A model generated the notes under the pieces. The model was not told the DNA's origin. It did not search any database and saw nothing but the letters and a program-made list of their open reading frames with translations. The position numbers were made by a program, and so were the translations under genes. DNA of 64,000 bases from Dirofilaria immitis (lineage: Eukaryota; Nematoda; Chromadorea; Rhabditida; Onchocercidae): contig JAKNDB010000103.1 of assembly GCA_024305405.1 (NCBI GenBank), positions 2,604,001 through 2,668,000 on the forward strand, written 5' to 3'. Positions 1 through 12,941 of this stretch are shown here, piece after piece. How positions within the stretch are numbered: position 1 is the stretch's first letter; each line of letters starts with the position of its first letter.

Positions 1-768
1 TTTCAAATATAACTATCTGCGAAACATCAATTTGTTCTTTTATAACAAAGAGAAAGAATGTTTTTGTCTTTCCAGATGAAAATATCTTCAAAAAAGAATT
101 CATTTCAAATATACATTTAAAAAAGTGTAAATTTATCAAATATTTTTGTTTAAGGAATTATTTTATATAAAATAAAAATAAATAATAGTGAAAATAATAA
201 AGTTCTTTTCGAGAAATAATTGAAATATCTATTGCAACGGCATATGAACATGAGATTTTTGATTTAAATATAGAAAAAAGAATTTAAAGAAAAGGAAAAA
301 AACAAAAAAATAAGAGACAAAAAAAAATTACGATAAGGTAATTCATTTGGAGACGTTTTTCATTTCTTTTTTGAATTTTTTAAACCATTTTTTCTTAATA
401 TTTCAGTTTATATTTTAGTCGATGAATAATAAGGAATAATTTTTTTACGCATTTCATATTTCTAAACAAGAATCATTAAGAATAATTGTAATTCTAATGC
501 GAATTGAAGATTGAAATTTTGATTTATTATTCAAAATATTGATCCAAACTCAAAGAAATACCGACATAATTTTTTAATTGAAAATGAAGGGAATAAGTTA
601 AAATAAGAAAAAGAAATTGTGGAACTATGCAGGAGTATTGGTTTGATGATAAATGCTTTTGTTTTCTTGCTTAGTTTTTAATTTACAACATTTCCCTTTC
701 GTATCTTTAATCATTTTCGTTTATATCAGCCATTAAATTTGTATGTCCTGAACAATTTTACCTATTTT
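1..768. other. AT-rich noncoding, left edge
   Basis: No open frame with coding character, RNA gene or repeat array is visible. It lies downstream of a tentative minus-strand terminal exon whose stop codon is at 769-771, so it may include that gene's 3' untranslated region. Confidence 0.4.
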
Positions 769-3735
769 TCATTTCACTTGTTGATATAGCTTATCTTTAT
801 ACAAACTGGATACATTCATTCCTTCGGCCATTTCCAGATACTCTAAGCAAAACTCTTGGAAGACATTATCATCAGTATAAAGAAACAATTTGATTCAAAG
901 CGCAGCACTGAATGAATGATAAATTGAATAATCATACTCATTACCTTGAATATTGATGCATTTAAAGGATGAATGGGTTATTTTGTAACAGAAATTTGAA
1001 AATTAATGCGAAAGTTATCGATGCGTTCATTAGCGAAGTATTGTTTTTAGTGTGACGAAAATTTTTTATTATATTTCTTCAGCCAAAATCAAACACTCAA
1101 TCTATATTTCAGCCTCTATTTTCCCTCACTTCTACAAATGTACATAAGAAAAGATTAACTTTTGCACACTTATAATGAAGTAATAAATTTAGTGAATCCG
1201 CACGGAATACTAATAGCATCACCGCATAACACTGTCTTAATATGCCGTATGATATTTCATGCGAAATAAAAGAAAATATATGAATTCATAGTTTTGGTTT
1301 TGCATTCACATACCAAGAACGGATGAATCCGCAACGACACCATCAGCGATAATTGAATGATCGGTAGTTGTTCCTGAAATTAATTTATCATCGATCAACA
1401 TATGTCAATAACAATACATAATCCATAGTCTATTCATCAAACTCTATGAAACTATTATTTTGAATTGTTTTTAAATTTCGAAACTGATTTGCTAACAAAT
1501 TAGAACATTTCAACAATGATAATAAAGAGTCGATTCCCGAATTCTATAACAATGACAATAGAGAATCAATTCCTGAATTCTTATTTTAAATTGTTTCTTT
1601 TTAATTTTTAGCTATTTCAGGAGAAGATTTCTTTGAATAATATCAATGATATGAATATTAAAATAGCTATCTTGAATAATATCCCTTGTTTTAAAGTAAC
1701 TAAATAGGATATGTTTAAATACGTATCATAGATATTCCTCTTTTGCCTTGGAGAAAAATATCATTATAAAATCCTAACATAAACATCATCAGTGTTTCGT
1801 TAAAATTAGCGTACAGCGAGTAGTAAATTAAGCGACATTAATTTGGTAAAATTTCCTTTAATTTTAATACAGTCATTGAAATTTAATTTTCATCCATTAT
1901 AATCTTATCAGCTTGTGATAAAAACGATTTATGATTTTACAGAGTACTAATGGGACCTTTTATTTACGCCTGCAGGGCATCTTTCTAAATTGAATTACCT
2001 TCAATATCAAATAAATATAATGCCGCAATTTTAATGACAATTAGTTACAATATATTTGCAAATATAATACAGGTTGTAAAACTCTAATTAATTGATGAAA
2101 AGAATGCATTTATATTGCTGGTAGAAAAATATTTCATAAATTCTTGATAAACTTAAAACATGCTTTTAAATATGAGAATTCTAAAACCTTGGATTCCGAA
2201 AATGTGAGAGAAATATAAGCTGCAAGCTACTTCTTATTATAGTAACGATGAGAATAATAACAGTCATCCTATAATAACATTGATAATAATAATGATAATG
2301 GATTATGTTATGAAAATTGCTACTTGATTTGAAATTTTCTTCCAATGTTCTTTGGCATTCAAATATTTTTTACATCGTAATACCAAATAAATAGCAAAAC
2401 CTTGAGCTGTTGTAAAACCAATCTATAATGAATTTAATAAATTATATTTTGACATTAATCAATTATAAAGATTAATTTGTTTTTTTTTTTGGATGTTAAA
2501 CAAATATGATTTGTTTATATGAAATGAAATGTTTTATTTAGAAGCATTTTTTAAAGAATAAAAATAGTCGATAATTTAATTAAATTTAAAATATTCTTTA
2601 AAGCATTTATTAATCGGATTTTATTTCGAAACATTTTCGAAAACAATAAAATATTTGATAGTTAAATTCTTCTTCTTGAAGTATTTTTTTAAACAAAATA
2701 TTTAATAATTTAAAAACTTCGATTTTTCTTTGAATGTTGGAATAATCGAAATATTTTATGGAAATATAGGTATAATGAAATAATCAAAGAATCTCTGTAT
2801 TACAGAAATATCTTGATATAAACGTGATCTTTCTGTTCTTCCAATCTGCTAATTAAACTTTTGATCATTGTACTATACCATAATTAATATGTTGCAAATC
2901 GTGTAATGATTGTCATGTAGTAAACAAATTTTTACTGCATGAAGTGTCAAGATTGTTCTCAACTATTCGAAGAGGCAAGTACTACACATTTCTGTCTAAT
3001 TCAATGAAAAAATGAAACGGTCAAATTCGATTCAATTCAATATCATTCAATAATCCCAATAAATTTTCTCTCTAAGTGACTAACAATCGATTTTCCTATC
3101 CATGATATTATTACTTGATCATTGTGATCTTCATAACATATTTAGACACAAAGAATAAATTCTTCATCAAGAATAGTTTATAAGAAAAACTTCCATGGAG
3201 TAGAATATTTCCGAAACAACAAAACAAAGTGATGATTTAAAAAATTTCGAATTTTATTTAAAACTTTTTCTAAGCAATAAAATATTTGATAATTTAAAAG
3301 AATTTCGAATTTCAATTGGAATGTTTTTCTTTTTGAAACAATGAAATTGTTTGATAATTTAAAAAATTTCGGATTTTGTTTGCAGTACTTTTTTTTAAAC
3401 AATTAATTAGTTAACAGATAAAATAGTTGATAATTTAAAAAATTTCGATATTTTTTTGCAGTATTTCCTTAACAATAAAATGGTATGATAATTTTAAAAA
3501 TTTTAGATAATTTTATTGGTATTAATTTAGCATATATGTCTACCTGAAAAGCAATCCAACCAAAATCATAGAACATTTGGCCATGAAGTAAACGTCGAGC
3601 ATCCATTATTGTAGCTATGACGGTAATTGATGAAAAATAACGTTGAGAATAAAATTGGTACAATAGAAGATGAGAAATGGTGTCAGATACCTTTTGTTTT
3701 CTCGATGAATCCCGTAAAATAGCAAATAATGGCAT
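769..3735 (-). CDS. Unrecognised multi-exon gene, tentative
   Basis: I do not recognise the product. Exon 1 (3735-3544, 64 codons) starts with MPLFAILRDSS and includes the segment MDARRLLHGQMFYDFGWIAF. It ends at a good donor (CAG then GTAGAC, phase 0). A second exon fits at 1373-1314 (exactly 20 codons, acceptor AATTTCAG, donor GTATGTG, phase 0 in and out; reads EQLPIIQLSLM and so on). A terminal block near 915-769 reads DDNVFQEFCLEYLEMAEG and ends in a TGA at 769-771. It is not in frame with the only good acceptor (TTCAG near 910), so it needs a one-base indel or another splice. A likely acceptor (GGAATTTTAG) lies about 36 bases before the ATG, compatible with trans-splicing. Exon 1 is the best-supported part. 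The 1314-1373 exon is plausible and the last one is weak. Confidence 0.38.
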
Positions 3736-4103
3736 GGTAATCCGAAGAATAGTGCAAATATTAAATCTACTAAAATTCCAATTAATGATACTAATTAATC
3801 AGTAATTTAATTGCAATTAAAAAAAATAAAATTAGAACTTTTTATATGAATTAGTAAAATTTCTTTTCAATTTACTCACTCAAACATAGTACAATCATTT
3901 TTTCCTTCATGTGATTTTTTTCATTAATTAATTTTTCCTACTAATTGTTTAGAAAATTTTTATTATTTGTCAATTAATGAACCATTGAATTTAATTTACG
4001 AGAAAATGAATTCAACAAATGAATAGATATGTAATGTTTCATTGTAATGAAAGAAATTTAAATTTTTAAATAAACCTAAAAGAAGATGATAGATAATAAA
4101 TGC

Positions 4104-4701
4104 TTAATGAATGAACTGGCCTAGTTCAAGATGATCGATGAAATAGTTCCTTCCTTGCCCTCGTTGATGATAAAATGTATATATAATACAAAATGTTATT
4201 GTTACAATTAAACCGATTGTTGCTGCAATTGTTGCACCCAATACAACATGAATATTTGTACCAAATAGCATAAATTTCGAAGATTTCTCACGAAAAACGA
4301 TAATATCTGAATCACCATTTCTGAAATTTTCAAATATTCTTGCATTGCAAGATTCTGAAAATTTTTTGAATAACATTTTTTTTTCTCAAAGAAATTATTA
4401 TTAAATTATTCCAATTTTTGGATGTTATCATAATTTTTTTTTGACAAAATTCATTTTATTTTTAAATTTTCAATTGAAAAAAATAGGAAAAAGTAAAAGA
4501 TGGAATTATTTTTGGTTCAAATCGTTCGAATCGAAAAAAAAAAAAGTGCCAAAATGAATTTTTCCATTTTTTTTTTTTTTAGAAATTCGCTAAAATTCAG
4601 ATAGTAAAATAACAAAAATGTCATTGGCACCTTGTCTCGAATTGTGAATAATCAATTTCGTTACCGACAATGTCATTCCAAAATTTCTTCAATCGTTCCA
4701 T
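4104..4701 (-). CDS. Small single-pass membrane protein, two exons
   Basis: Family not recognised. Proposed exon 1 (4701-4631) begins MERLKKFWNDIVGNEIDYSQ and ends in phase 2. Exon 2 (4320-4104) follows an AATTTCAG acceptor and restores the frame, giving about 95 residues. An acidic N-terminal half is followed by one strongly hydrophobic segment, roughly residues 47-73 (HVVLGATIAATIGLIVTITF), then a short charged tail ending LELGQFIH. The exon 1 donor (GTGCCA) is weak. The alternative is an unspliced 90-codon frame starting at 4376. The stop lies about 370 bases before the start of the next minus-strand gene, so the two could form an operon if this is a nematode. That is an inference from spacing and orientation only. 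Confidence 0.42.
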
Positions 4702-5700
4702 TTGTTTACCTCAAAAAATTTAAATTTATTAATAAATCAAAAATATTATTTTTCGATTTAAACCTTCTCGATGATGATTAAGAAGAAAAGTCATTTGAAA
4801 AATAACGATGGGTAAATTCAAATCAAAACATGAATTGTGTAAGAAAATTTTAAACATCAAAATTGCTCAAATCTTTTTCTGTTTTTTTTTTTTTGAAAAT
4901 GAGACATATGCCAAATGGAGTTATATTAGGCTCATTCTTAATTTTAGCTTATACATTTCTAGTTCCTATTTAAATCACAAACAATATTACACGCATTATT
5001 CTTCGAGAGCAGATCGAATAATTAATTTTCTATTCCTAAAACTATCATATTTAAGTAAAGTAAAAGAAATGATCTAAAAAAAAGCAATTATCATTTGGAT
5101 TCTAATTTATAAATTTATTTCGAATTTAAGTATAAATTTTTCGAACTAAAATATCTTAGCTAAAGTTTTAAGGATAAAAGAAAAATATACTGTAATGAAT
5201 GAATGAAAATTTTTCGCTAAATTTTAACAATAAATTTTGTTTAACATTTAAGCTTAAGCATAAATTTATTCAAAATTATCAATCAACAATCGGAGAACTA
5301 AATGAGTTGTAATTCTAAAAGGTCAGCTTATTTAGAATATAAGCATAAATTTATTGAAATTTAAACATAAGCCAAAACTTCAGGGATGAAAAAAAAAAGA
5401 ATCAACTAAGATTTAAAAGAATGATTTCGTCTAGTCTAATCATCTATCATGTTATATTAAATAAATATTATCAATAAATCAATATTTTAAAAGCATCAAA
5501 CATCATGCATGAAGGATGGTTTATTGGTAGAAAAATTTTTAAAGAAATGTATATGAAACTATCGTTGTTACAAATGTATATTGCCCCAGAAAATAGAACG
5601 ATTTGAATGAGAGAGTTTTGACACAGAAAGAATAATTCATTATTGAATGTACACATTACATATCTTTTATTATTCTTATGTTGTGAACAAAATGATTAAT
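4702..5700. other. AT-rich intergenic DNA
   Basis: No supported gene. Open frames of 89 codons (4808-5077, plus) and 61 codons (5471-5656, minus) have low-complexity, AT-driven composition and no splice or family signal. A loose repeat of the word AGCATAAATTTATT recurs at about 5257-5355. Confidence 0.4.
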
Positions 5701-6240
5701 AAAATTACTTTCAGCTCATAATTTAACCAATATTCTATTCTTATTCTATCACTATTCTAACCTCATTTATTAATAAAATCCTCTTCATCTTATACTTTAG
5801 CTACAATCAATATTCTATTCTACACTATTTCTATTTCTACTCTATTTTATTTCTATTCCTAATTTACTCTCTATTTATTAATTAATAAAATTGTCTCAGC
5901 TATATTTAATATTCTATTCCATTCTATTTTTATTGCATTCTATTTCTATTCTATTCTTATTCTCTTCTACTCTGTTTTATTTTATTCTATTCCTATTCTC
6001 TTTCATTCTACTTCTACTCTATTTTATGTATTTATTAATTCTATCCTTTCTGTTTTATTTTATTTCTATTCTATTTTGTTTATTTATTAATAGAATTGTC
6101 TTTATGTTTTATTTCAGCTACATTTAATATTCTATTCCACTCTATCCTTTTTCCATTCTATTTTCATTCTAAAAAATGACTTCATGCTATATTTCAGCAT
6201 ATTCAACATTCTATTCTATTCTATCTTAATCAATGTATCT
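5700..6240. repeat. TATTC pentanucleotide satellite with higher-order repeat
   Basis: The region is dominated by variants of TATTC/TATTT in runs such as TTCTATTCTATTTCTATTC. The runs are separated by a recurring spacer (TTTATTAATAAAATTGTCTC with a following CAGCTAYATTTAATATT), seen three to four times at unequal spacing. This suggests a higher-order unit. The 78-codon open frame inside (5891-6127) is a product of the repeat. Confidence 0.75.
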
Positions 6241-6936
6241 CATATTTATCTTTAAAAAAGTTTCTTTTGTCTAATATAATTTATTCATTAATCAATTTCA
6301 ACACAGTTATTTGGATATTAAATAAAATTGGACTATCTAATTTCTATTCCTGAATCGTTTTACAAATTAAATAATAAATAGAAATATTTAACACAATAAA
6401 TGCTATGATAAATAATTAATTGAAGAAAGATCAAAATAACTAACATAAATATCACCAATAATACAACAATGATAATAATCATCAATAAATGATAATAATC
6501 AGTAAAATGAGAAATGAAATATAATTGATGAATAAATTGTTTAAGTAAAGTAATAATAAAAATGAACATTTTATCATTTTAAACATAGTTTATATATATA
6601 TGACCTTTGAAAGATAAATTTATCGAATGCCTAACAATTTTACGACTAAATGAAAATGATTGACCTAATTTTGTTAAAATATTACATTAAATAAAAGATG
6701 ATTGAAATAGCAATGAATAATATTGCTTACAATATTTTCCTTTTTGATAATTTTATCAAATTAATGTAAATTTGATAAAATTCTTTTTCCTTTTTTTTTC
6801 TAAATTCTAAATAATATCATTAATGAATTAATCAATAATAAATATTAAATTGTATATAATACATATTTCTTGATGAAATGATGCTAAATGATTTGAAAGA
6901 AAATGAATGTATGTAACACATAACAAATCTTCTCGC
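6241..6936. other. AT-rich intergenic DNA
   Basis: I see no gene or clear array. A 69-codon minus-strand frame (6360-6569) is hydrophobic only because of its A+T content. Confidence 0.35.
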
Positions 6937-7325
6937 ACATCATTATCATCATCATCACCATCACCATTATCATCATCATCATCACCATCACCATTATCAT
7001 CATCATCATCATCATCATTATCATTACATTCGAATTTCATCCATCCATCCATTCATCCAACAACTCATCGCCATTGTAAAATGGAATTGAAAGAGGGAAC
7101 ATGTTTAACAAGTGAAACTGATTCTTGATTTAAAACTAGTTTTATCATCATAATCATCATCATCATCATCAATATCGTGATTACAACCATCAACAATGCT
7201 ATTGTTATCATTTTTATGCCAATCCGGTTATATAATCTTTTCTTTTTTGCTTGAAAAACTTGACTAATCAAATAGCATCAATAACATTATCATCATTATC
7301 TTATTATCATCATTATCTTATTATA
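6937..7325. repeat. ATC trinucleotide microsatellites
   Basis: Three blocks of ATC repeats lie at about 6940-7025 (interrupted by ACC), 7143-7172 and 7283-7322 (ATTATC). They produce Asp-rich or Ser-rich open frames on opposite strands (6828-7052 and 6907-7128) that I do not regard as genes. Confidence 0.8.
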
Positions 7326-8616
7326 AATCACTATAATATATGTAATAGTTAATTAATGTAAATTAGGAGTAATTATATAATACTCAAAAACATTAAATAA
7401 AATAAAAAGTTTAAAATTAAAAAAATTTTTAATTTCATAATTAATATAATTTAAGTATTAAATAAATAAATAATATTAACGAATGAATAATAAATATATT
7501 TCGAAAATATTTTTTCATTGTTATTATTGTTTCGTTGTTATTTTTTTTTGTTATATAAAATATGAATTGATGAAATTAAAAACTTGAATATCAAAATTGC
7601 ATTCCATTTTTATTATGAAAAAATTTCTCATATATAATTGATTTCTTTTAACATTTTCTTCTTGCAAATTTTTCTCTTCATTTTTCCTGCTCTTTTCTTT
7701 TTTCTCCTTCCTCCCCTACCTTTTCTCTCTATCGTTTTTTTTTCTTCCCGCTTTTCATTTATCATACTTGTCCGTATCATTATAAATATATGTATCAAAT
7801 AGTATTGCTAATTTTTAGGGCAAATTCTACTTCAAAAATTACTTTTCTAAAATTATCAACAGATAAATAACTAATGATAAAGCTATTTGAAATTATCAGA
7901 AGATTAATTAAAAATTATCAGAAGATTAATTAAAGCAGAACTATTAGATAAATAAAACTATTAATATTATTAAAAGTAATTCTATTAAAAAGTAATAATT
8001 AAGATAAAACTATTAATTTGAAATTATCAAAAGATTAATTAAGGCAAAACTATCAGACAAACTTAATTATAAAACTGTTAATGTAAAAAATGATAAACAA
8101 AATTTAACTCCTTCCTGGTATTAAAACTTTCATTGCTCAAATATATTCTTATTGATCATATATATCCAAATTTTATTCTAATTGTTATCATTTTAATATT
8201 CTATTCTATATAATATACCTGATTAGTAAAATTTACGTATGATTAAGCAAATTAAGAAATAAAAATTATTCTGATCATTCTAAAATAATCGATGATTAAT
8301 TTGAGTAATTTTAATCTCCTAATATTAGGTATTTTAATAATATTAGAAATAGTGTAATTAAGATCAGATTGATAATAATATTGAGAAAATTCTTTTCAAA
8401 AAATATATATATTGATGTCGAGAGTGAATTAGATTAGTAGGTAATTGCGATAATTGATGATTATTTCCTTCTAACTTTTCTTTTCTTTTTTTTGTTCTAT
8501 TTCGAATATGATGATTGAATTAATGATCGAGAAAATTATTAGTTATAAATAATTTAAAATTAAATCATTTTAGAGATGTAAAATATCAAATAAAAGGGTG
8601 TAGGAAAAATTAGAAA
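7326..8616. other. AT-rich DNA with a short tandem motif
   Basis: No gene seen. At 7888-8045 the motif GAAATTATCAGAAGATTAAT recurs three times at irregular spacing with related flanks (AACTATTAG and so on), a decayed tandem repeat. A pyrimidine-rich stretch at 7660-7750 has no obvious splice partner. Confidence 0.4.
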
Positions 8617-8656
<40 letters not shown>

Positions 8657-9049
8657 AATATGATAACATTTCTCTTTCAAAAAAAAAAAAAGAAAAATTC
8701 AATGAAAAGAATTAATTGAATATAAAAATTTTCAAAAAAATGAATTATATTAGAAAAGAAAAATTTTGACAAATTTTTGACAAAAAAAAATGTATGAATG
8801 AATGAACCTTTTTGGTTGAATTCGATAAAAGAATTAAAAAAAAAAGAAAGAAAGAAAGAACTAAATAGAAGAAGATCGGTTGGTTGGTTAATCGATGATG
8901 ACAATGATAATGATGATGATGACAATGATAATGATGGTGATGACGATGATGACGATGATGATGATAATGATGATTAATATGATGACAAGAGAAGTGAGAT
9001 AACCTTGGATTAATTGTCAATTAAAACAAAATTCAATTAAATCAATGGT

Positions 9050-9130
<81 letters not shown>

Positions 9131-9132
9131 GC
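8617..9132. repeat. GAAA, GATGAY and AAT microsatellites
   Basis: (GAAA)n lies at about 8618-8657, (GAT/GAC)-type repeats at 8896-8975, and a long near-pure (AAT)n tract of about 27 units at 9050-9130. The poly-Tyr and poly-Ile frames on the minus strand here are translations of these repeats. Confidence 0.85.
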
Positions 9133-9936
9133 AATAATAGTAACAACAACAACAGTAACAATGATAGTCGTAACGATTATAATGAAAATGATAAATAAAA
9201 ATAATAAAAGGCAATAATTAGCAAGCAATAATAACACGAATAAATAATATTAATGATAATAATGATAAGAGTAAAGTAATAATGATAAAAAAGATGAACA
9301 ATAATAACAACAAAAGCAATAATACCAGTAAGAACAAGAATAGCAATAATTACAACAATAATACTAACAATGTTAGTACGAACAACAATAGCAACAATGT
9401 TGATAAACTGGTTAATTAGTATTGGAAAGAATTTAAAATTCAATGAAGAGAAGATTACAGCAAAATGTTGTTGATGATAGAGGCAAAATAAATCAATAAT
9501 TTATTGTATAAATTTGAGGAAAAAAAAGTAATCGATATTTGATTGATTAAATTATCCATAATGATATGATAACAAAAAAATATCAGTACGAAATTTAATA
9601 AAATGATATTATTTGTATTTAAAAAAAAAAAAAGAAAATTAAAAATATCTCTCATATCGATGGAATAAATAAATATATAAAAATGTTAAAATTAACTTTT
9701 TTTTTAATGCGTCAATTATTTTGTATGAAATTTTTTTTCATTTGTGAAATATTATTTTATAAAAGGAATTAGTTTTAATTTTAAAATCGTTGAATTCAAT
9801 TGGAAATTTTGATCCATTTCAATTTGATTGATTCGATCAAAATTGTTTTAGCAACATATTTTTTTCATAAATAATAAACTTTTTTTTTAAAAAAATCAAA
9901 AGTCTAAAATAATTTTTAAAAAAATCTACGATATCA
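9133..9936. other. AT-rich intergenic DNA
   Basis: The sequence continues as imperfect AAT/AAC-rich repeats to about 9400, then ordinary AT-rich DNA. No coding signal found. Confidence 0.35.
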
Positions 9937-9939
9937 TTG

Positions 9940-10075
9940 AAATTGAAATTGAAATCGAAATTGAATCGAATTGAAATGAAATTGAATCGAATTGAAATGA
10001 AATTGAATCGAATTGAAATGAAATTGAATCGAATTGAAATGAAATTGAATCGAATTGAAATGAAATTGAATCGAG
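9940..10075. repeat. 21-bp tandem repeat, about five copies
   Basis: The unit GAATTGAAATGAAATTGAAT plus C is repeated nearly perfectly from about 9961 to 10074, with shorter GAAATT words leading in. Because 21 is a multiple of three, it opens frames on both strands (a seven-residue period), which should not be read as proteins. Confidence 0.88.
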
Positions 10076-10460
10076 CATCCATCGTTATTTCCGTTGATTA
10101 TCACAAATTATACATATACTAGCAATAATTCTAAAAATTTTTCTAAAACATTTAATTATCATTAATGGCATATTCTCGATAAAGTCTATTTATAAGTTGA
10201 TGACGTCATTTGTGAGGTCATGATCGTATAAATATCTGTTGATATGCTCGAAATGTTGAATGAAATTTCTGTTGCCATGGAGGTCATTATGTCATATCGA
10301 AAGAATATTGACATAAATGAGAAAATGGCGATAAGTATGAATATGAGAAATTTAAATATATAATATTAGGGGTATGTTAATATTTTTCATAAATAATGCA
10401 CTAAAACTTAAGCGAAAAAAAAATAAAATTTGTTGGAAAAATTTACGACAAATTGAATAA

Positions 10461-10735
10461 ATTTAAACATAGAAATATTTCAATAACAATAATTTCAATA
10501 TCAATGCTAATGATAAGCAAATAATATTAGAGAATTTTACTCAAAACTAAATCATTGATATATTTATCAATGATATCAGTAAATTTAAACATAGAAATAT
10601 TTCAATAACAATAATTTCAATATCAATGCTAATGATAAGCAAATAATATTAGAGAATTTCACTCAAAACTAAATCATTGATATATTTATCAATGATATCA
10701 GTAAATTTAAACATAGAAATATTTCAATAACAATT
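10461..10735. repeat. 122-bp tandem repeat carrying a perfect palindrome
   Basis: Copies begin at 10461, 10583 and 10705 (the last truncated), an exact 122-base period with almost no divergence. Each full unit contains a 10-base inverted repeat with a 4-base loop: ATCATTGATA, TATT, TATCAATGAT at 10551-10574 and again at 10673-10696. Confidence 0.88.
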
Positions 10736-11800
10736 CAAAATTCAATTATTTATTTCATAGATTAAGAGCAATTTTTAATTTTCTCGACTTTTTTTAAATT
10801 AATTCTTCAATCTGTAAGATATTTGAATGTTAAATAGGTTGATCATTTCTTCCTAATATGCTTGGATTATTTACTGATAAGAAAAATTGAAATTTTCTGG
10901 ATTACACAATTTATCCAATCTAAAAAGTTAGAATAGAATAGTTTAATACTTTCAGTAATATTTCCGAAAAAGGTTGTGATATTCTAGTTAGAATTATTTA
11001 AATTATTGATAAAGATAGAGATAATTTGTGAATTTCGGGATTCTTTTAAGGATTGCATATATTATCATACCTTTTTTGAATGGTTGTATGATATGATCAT
11101 TATCATTATTGTTAGTTTTTAATTTCAGAATTACAATTCTTATTTGATACAGACTTAATACAACAGAATTTAACTACTTGTTTTACATAACCTATCCATA
11201 TCACTTTCTACTATATCCTTTTCGTTATTCTTATCACCTTCAATAACCGCTTTCAATATTCGAATATCTTCTTTTCAATATTCTTATCAATATTCTTGTC
11301 AATATTCTTATCATTTTTATCACATCCTTTTAACATTCTCAGCATTTTTATTATAGTATTTTCAATATTCTTATTGCTTTTACTTTATTATTCTTCTCAA
11401 TAATCACATCCCTATTATTATTATCATATCATTCTGTTAAGTTAGAAGTTATCATTCATCCATTAATTTGACTGTCTGATTCTTCCGAAAATTAAAGAAA
11501 ATTCGGAATCTTTTTGCAAAACAAATGATTTACAATACTGATGATTAAAAATATCTAATTGATAAAACTAAAAATAATTTTATCATTTGGTTTATCTGAT
11601 ATTATCAATTGTTTGCATTACTATTTAGCATAATTGGCATATTTAAGTAACTTCTTAATTTATTAATTTTATAAAATATTACATTCTTTTAATTTTCTTT
11701 TAAAATAGATCTTAATTTTTCTTATCATTTAATTTAACACCATGCCTTCTGTTCAAGCTGATAAGAAAATTTCAACAAGATATTTCTAATTTTGAGATAT
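10736..11800. other. AT-rich intergenic DNA
   Basis: No gene identified. The word CAATATTCTTATC recurs several times at 11230-11380 as a decayed short tandem repeat. Confidence 0.35.
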
Positions 11801-11801
11801 T

Positions 11802-12080
11802 AAACTTTTCCAGAAATTATACACCGTTGATCTTTATCAAGAAAATGATAACGAGTAAAGTTAAGTTTGCTGAAGATGTCACCTTTTCCAAAAATCATAT
11901 ATTTTTGATCTTCAAGAAGGAAGGAAGAAGGTTGATAGATATAATTGCTGAGAATATTAAACTTTTCTAGAAATTATATATCTTTGATCTTTATCAAGAA
12001 AAAGATAAGAAGTAAGATTAAGTTTGCTGAAGATATCAAGCTTTTTCAAAAATTGTGTATCTTTGGTCTTTAGGAAGAAG
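11802..12080. repeat. Degenerate ~80-bp tandem repeat upstream of Ro60
   Basis: Four related blocks start near 11802, 11880, 11960 and 12045. Each reads roughly CTTTTCCAGAAATTATATAT then TTGATCTTTATCAAGAA. Alternate blocks resemble each other more, which suggests an older duplication of a dimer. The array ends about 390 bases before the Ro60 start codon. Confidence 0.7.
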
Positions 12081-12455
12081 GAAGGTTAGCATTAAACTTT
12101 TCATTAATCAAATTACAACTATCTTATGATAAGTTGATATATGATGGAATTTGAAATGATTCATCAGATCAAATGGAATTTTTGTAATTTCGATAATTTT
12201 TTTTAAATTTTATTTTTAATGTAATAAGAAAAAGAAACTAATAATAATGTTTCTACAGAATTATATTATTCTTGAAAAAGTTTTATTTTTTTGTTTGTTC
12301 TTTAGTAATACTGATAATGTGAAATCATCGTATGATATCATATCATCATATGATATTTTAATTAATATATATTCATTTCTTTTGAATAATTTTTTGAATT
12401 AGGGAGAAATAAACTGTTGAGAAATATCAGATAATGATAAACGAGAAAAAAGTTT

Positions 12456-12472
12456 TTATTTTCTTATCAGAT
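12456..12472 (+). promoter_or_regulatory. Splice acceptor at the Ro60 start (possible trans-splice site)
   Basis: The tract TTTTTATTTTCTTATCAG ends at 12470, and the ATG that starts MGGNVGWCD begins at 12473. A strong acceptor 2 bases before an ATG is what spliced-leader addition would use in nematodes. It could also be a cis acceptor of a 5' untranslated intron. Confidence 0.5.
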
Positions 12473-12908
12473 ATGGGTGGCAATGTAGGATGGTGTGATA
12501 TCTATAGTAGTACAGGCATCGATTATAAGAATTTATTGAAAATATTGGAGAATCAGCGTAAATTATTAGTTATCCGACCAACATCATCTAGTATGAGACA
12601 GGTTTAATCATTTATTAAGTGATTTATTTTAAAAAAATTTCATTATTTTAGATGTTAATGAACTTATTAATGATGATAATGTTAATGATAATGATGATAT
12701 TGTAGCTTAAATGTTAATGAATTTATTAGTGATGATAGTAATGAGGTACCAATTTAAATGTTAAGGAATTTATTAATTATGATGTTGATGATGATAATGA
12801 TGACGGTGATGGGCGATGTTATAATTTAAATGTTAATGAATTTATTAATGATGATTGATGATGATGATGATGATAATAATAATGATGATAATAATGATGA
12901 TGATGATA

Positions 12909-12941
<33 letters not shown>

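Noticed and set aside
9017..9237. Poly-Tyr and poly-Ile frames
   Set aside because: Translations of an (AAT)n microsatellite.
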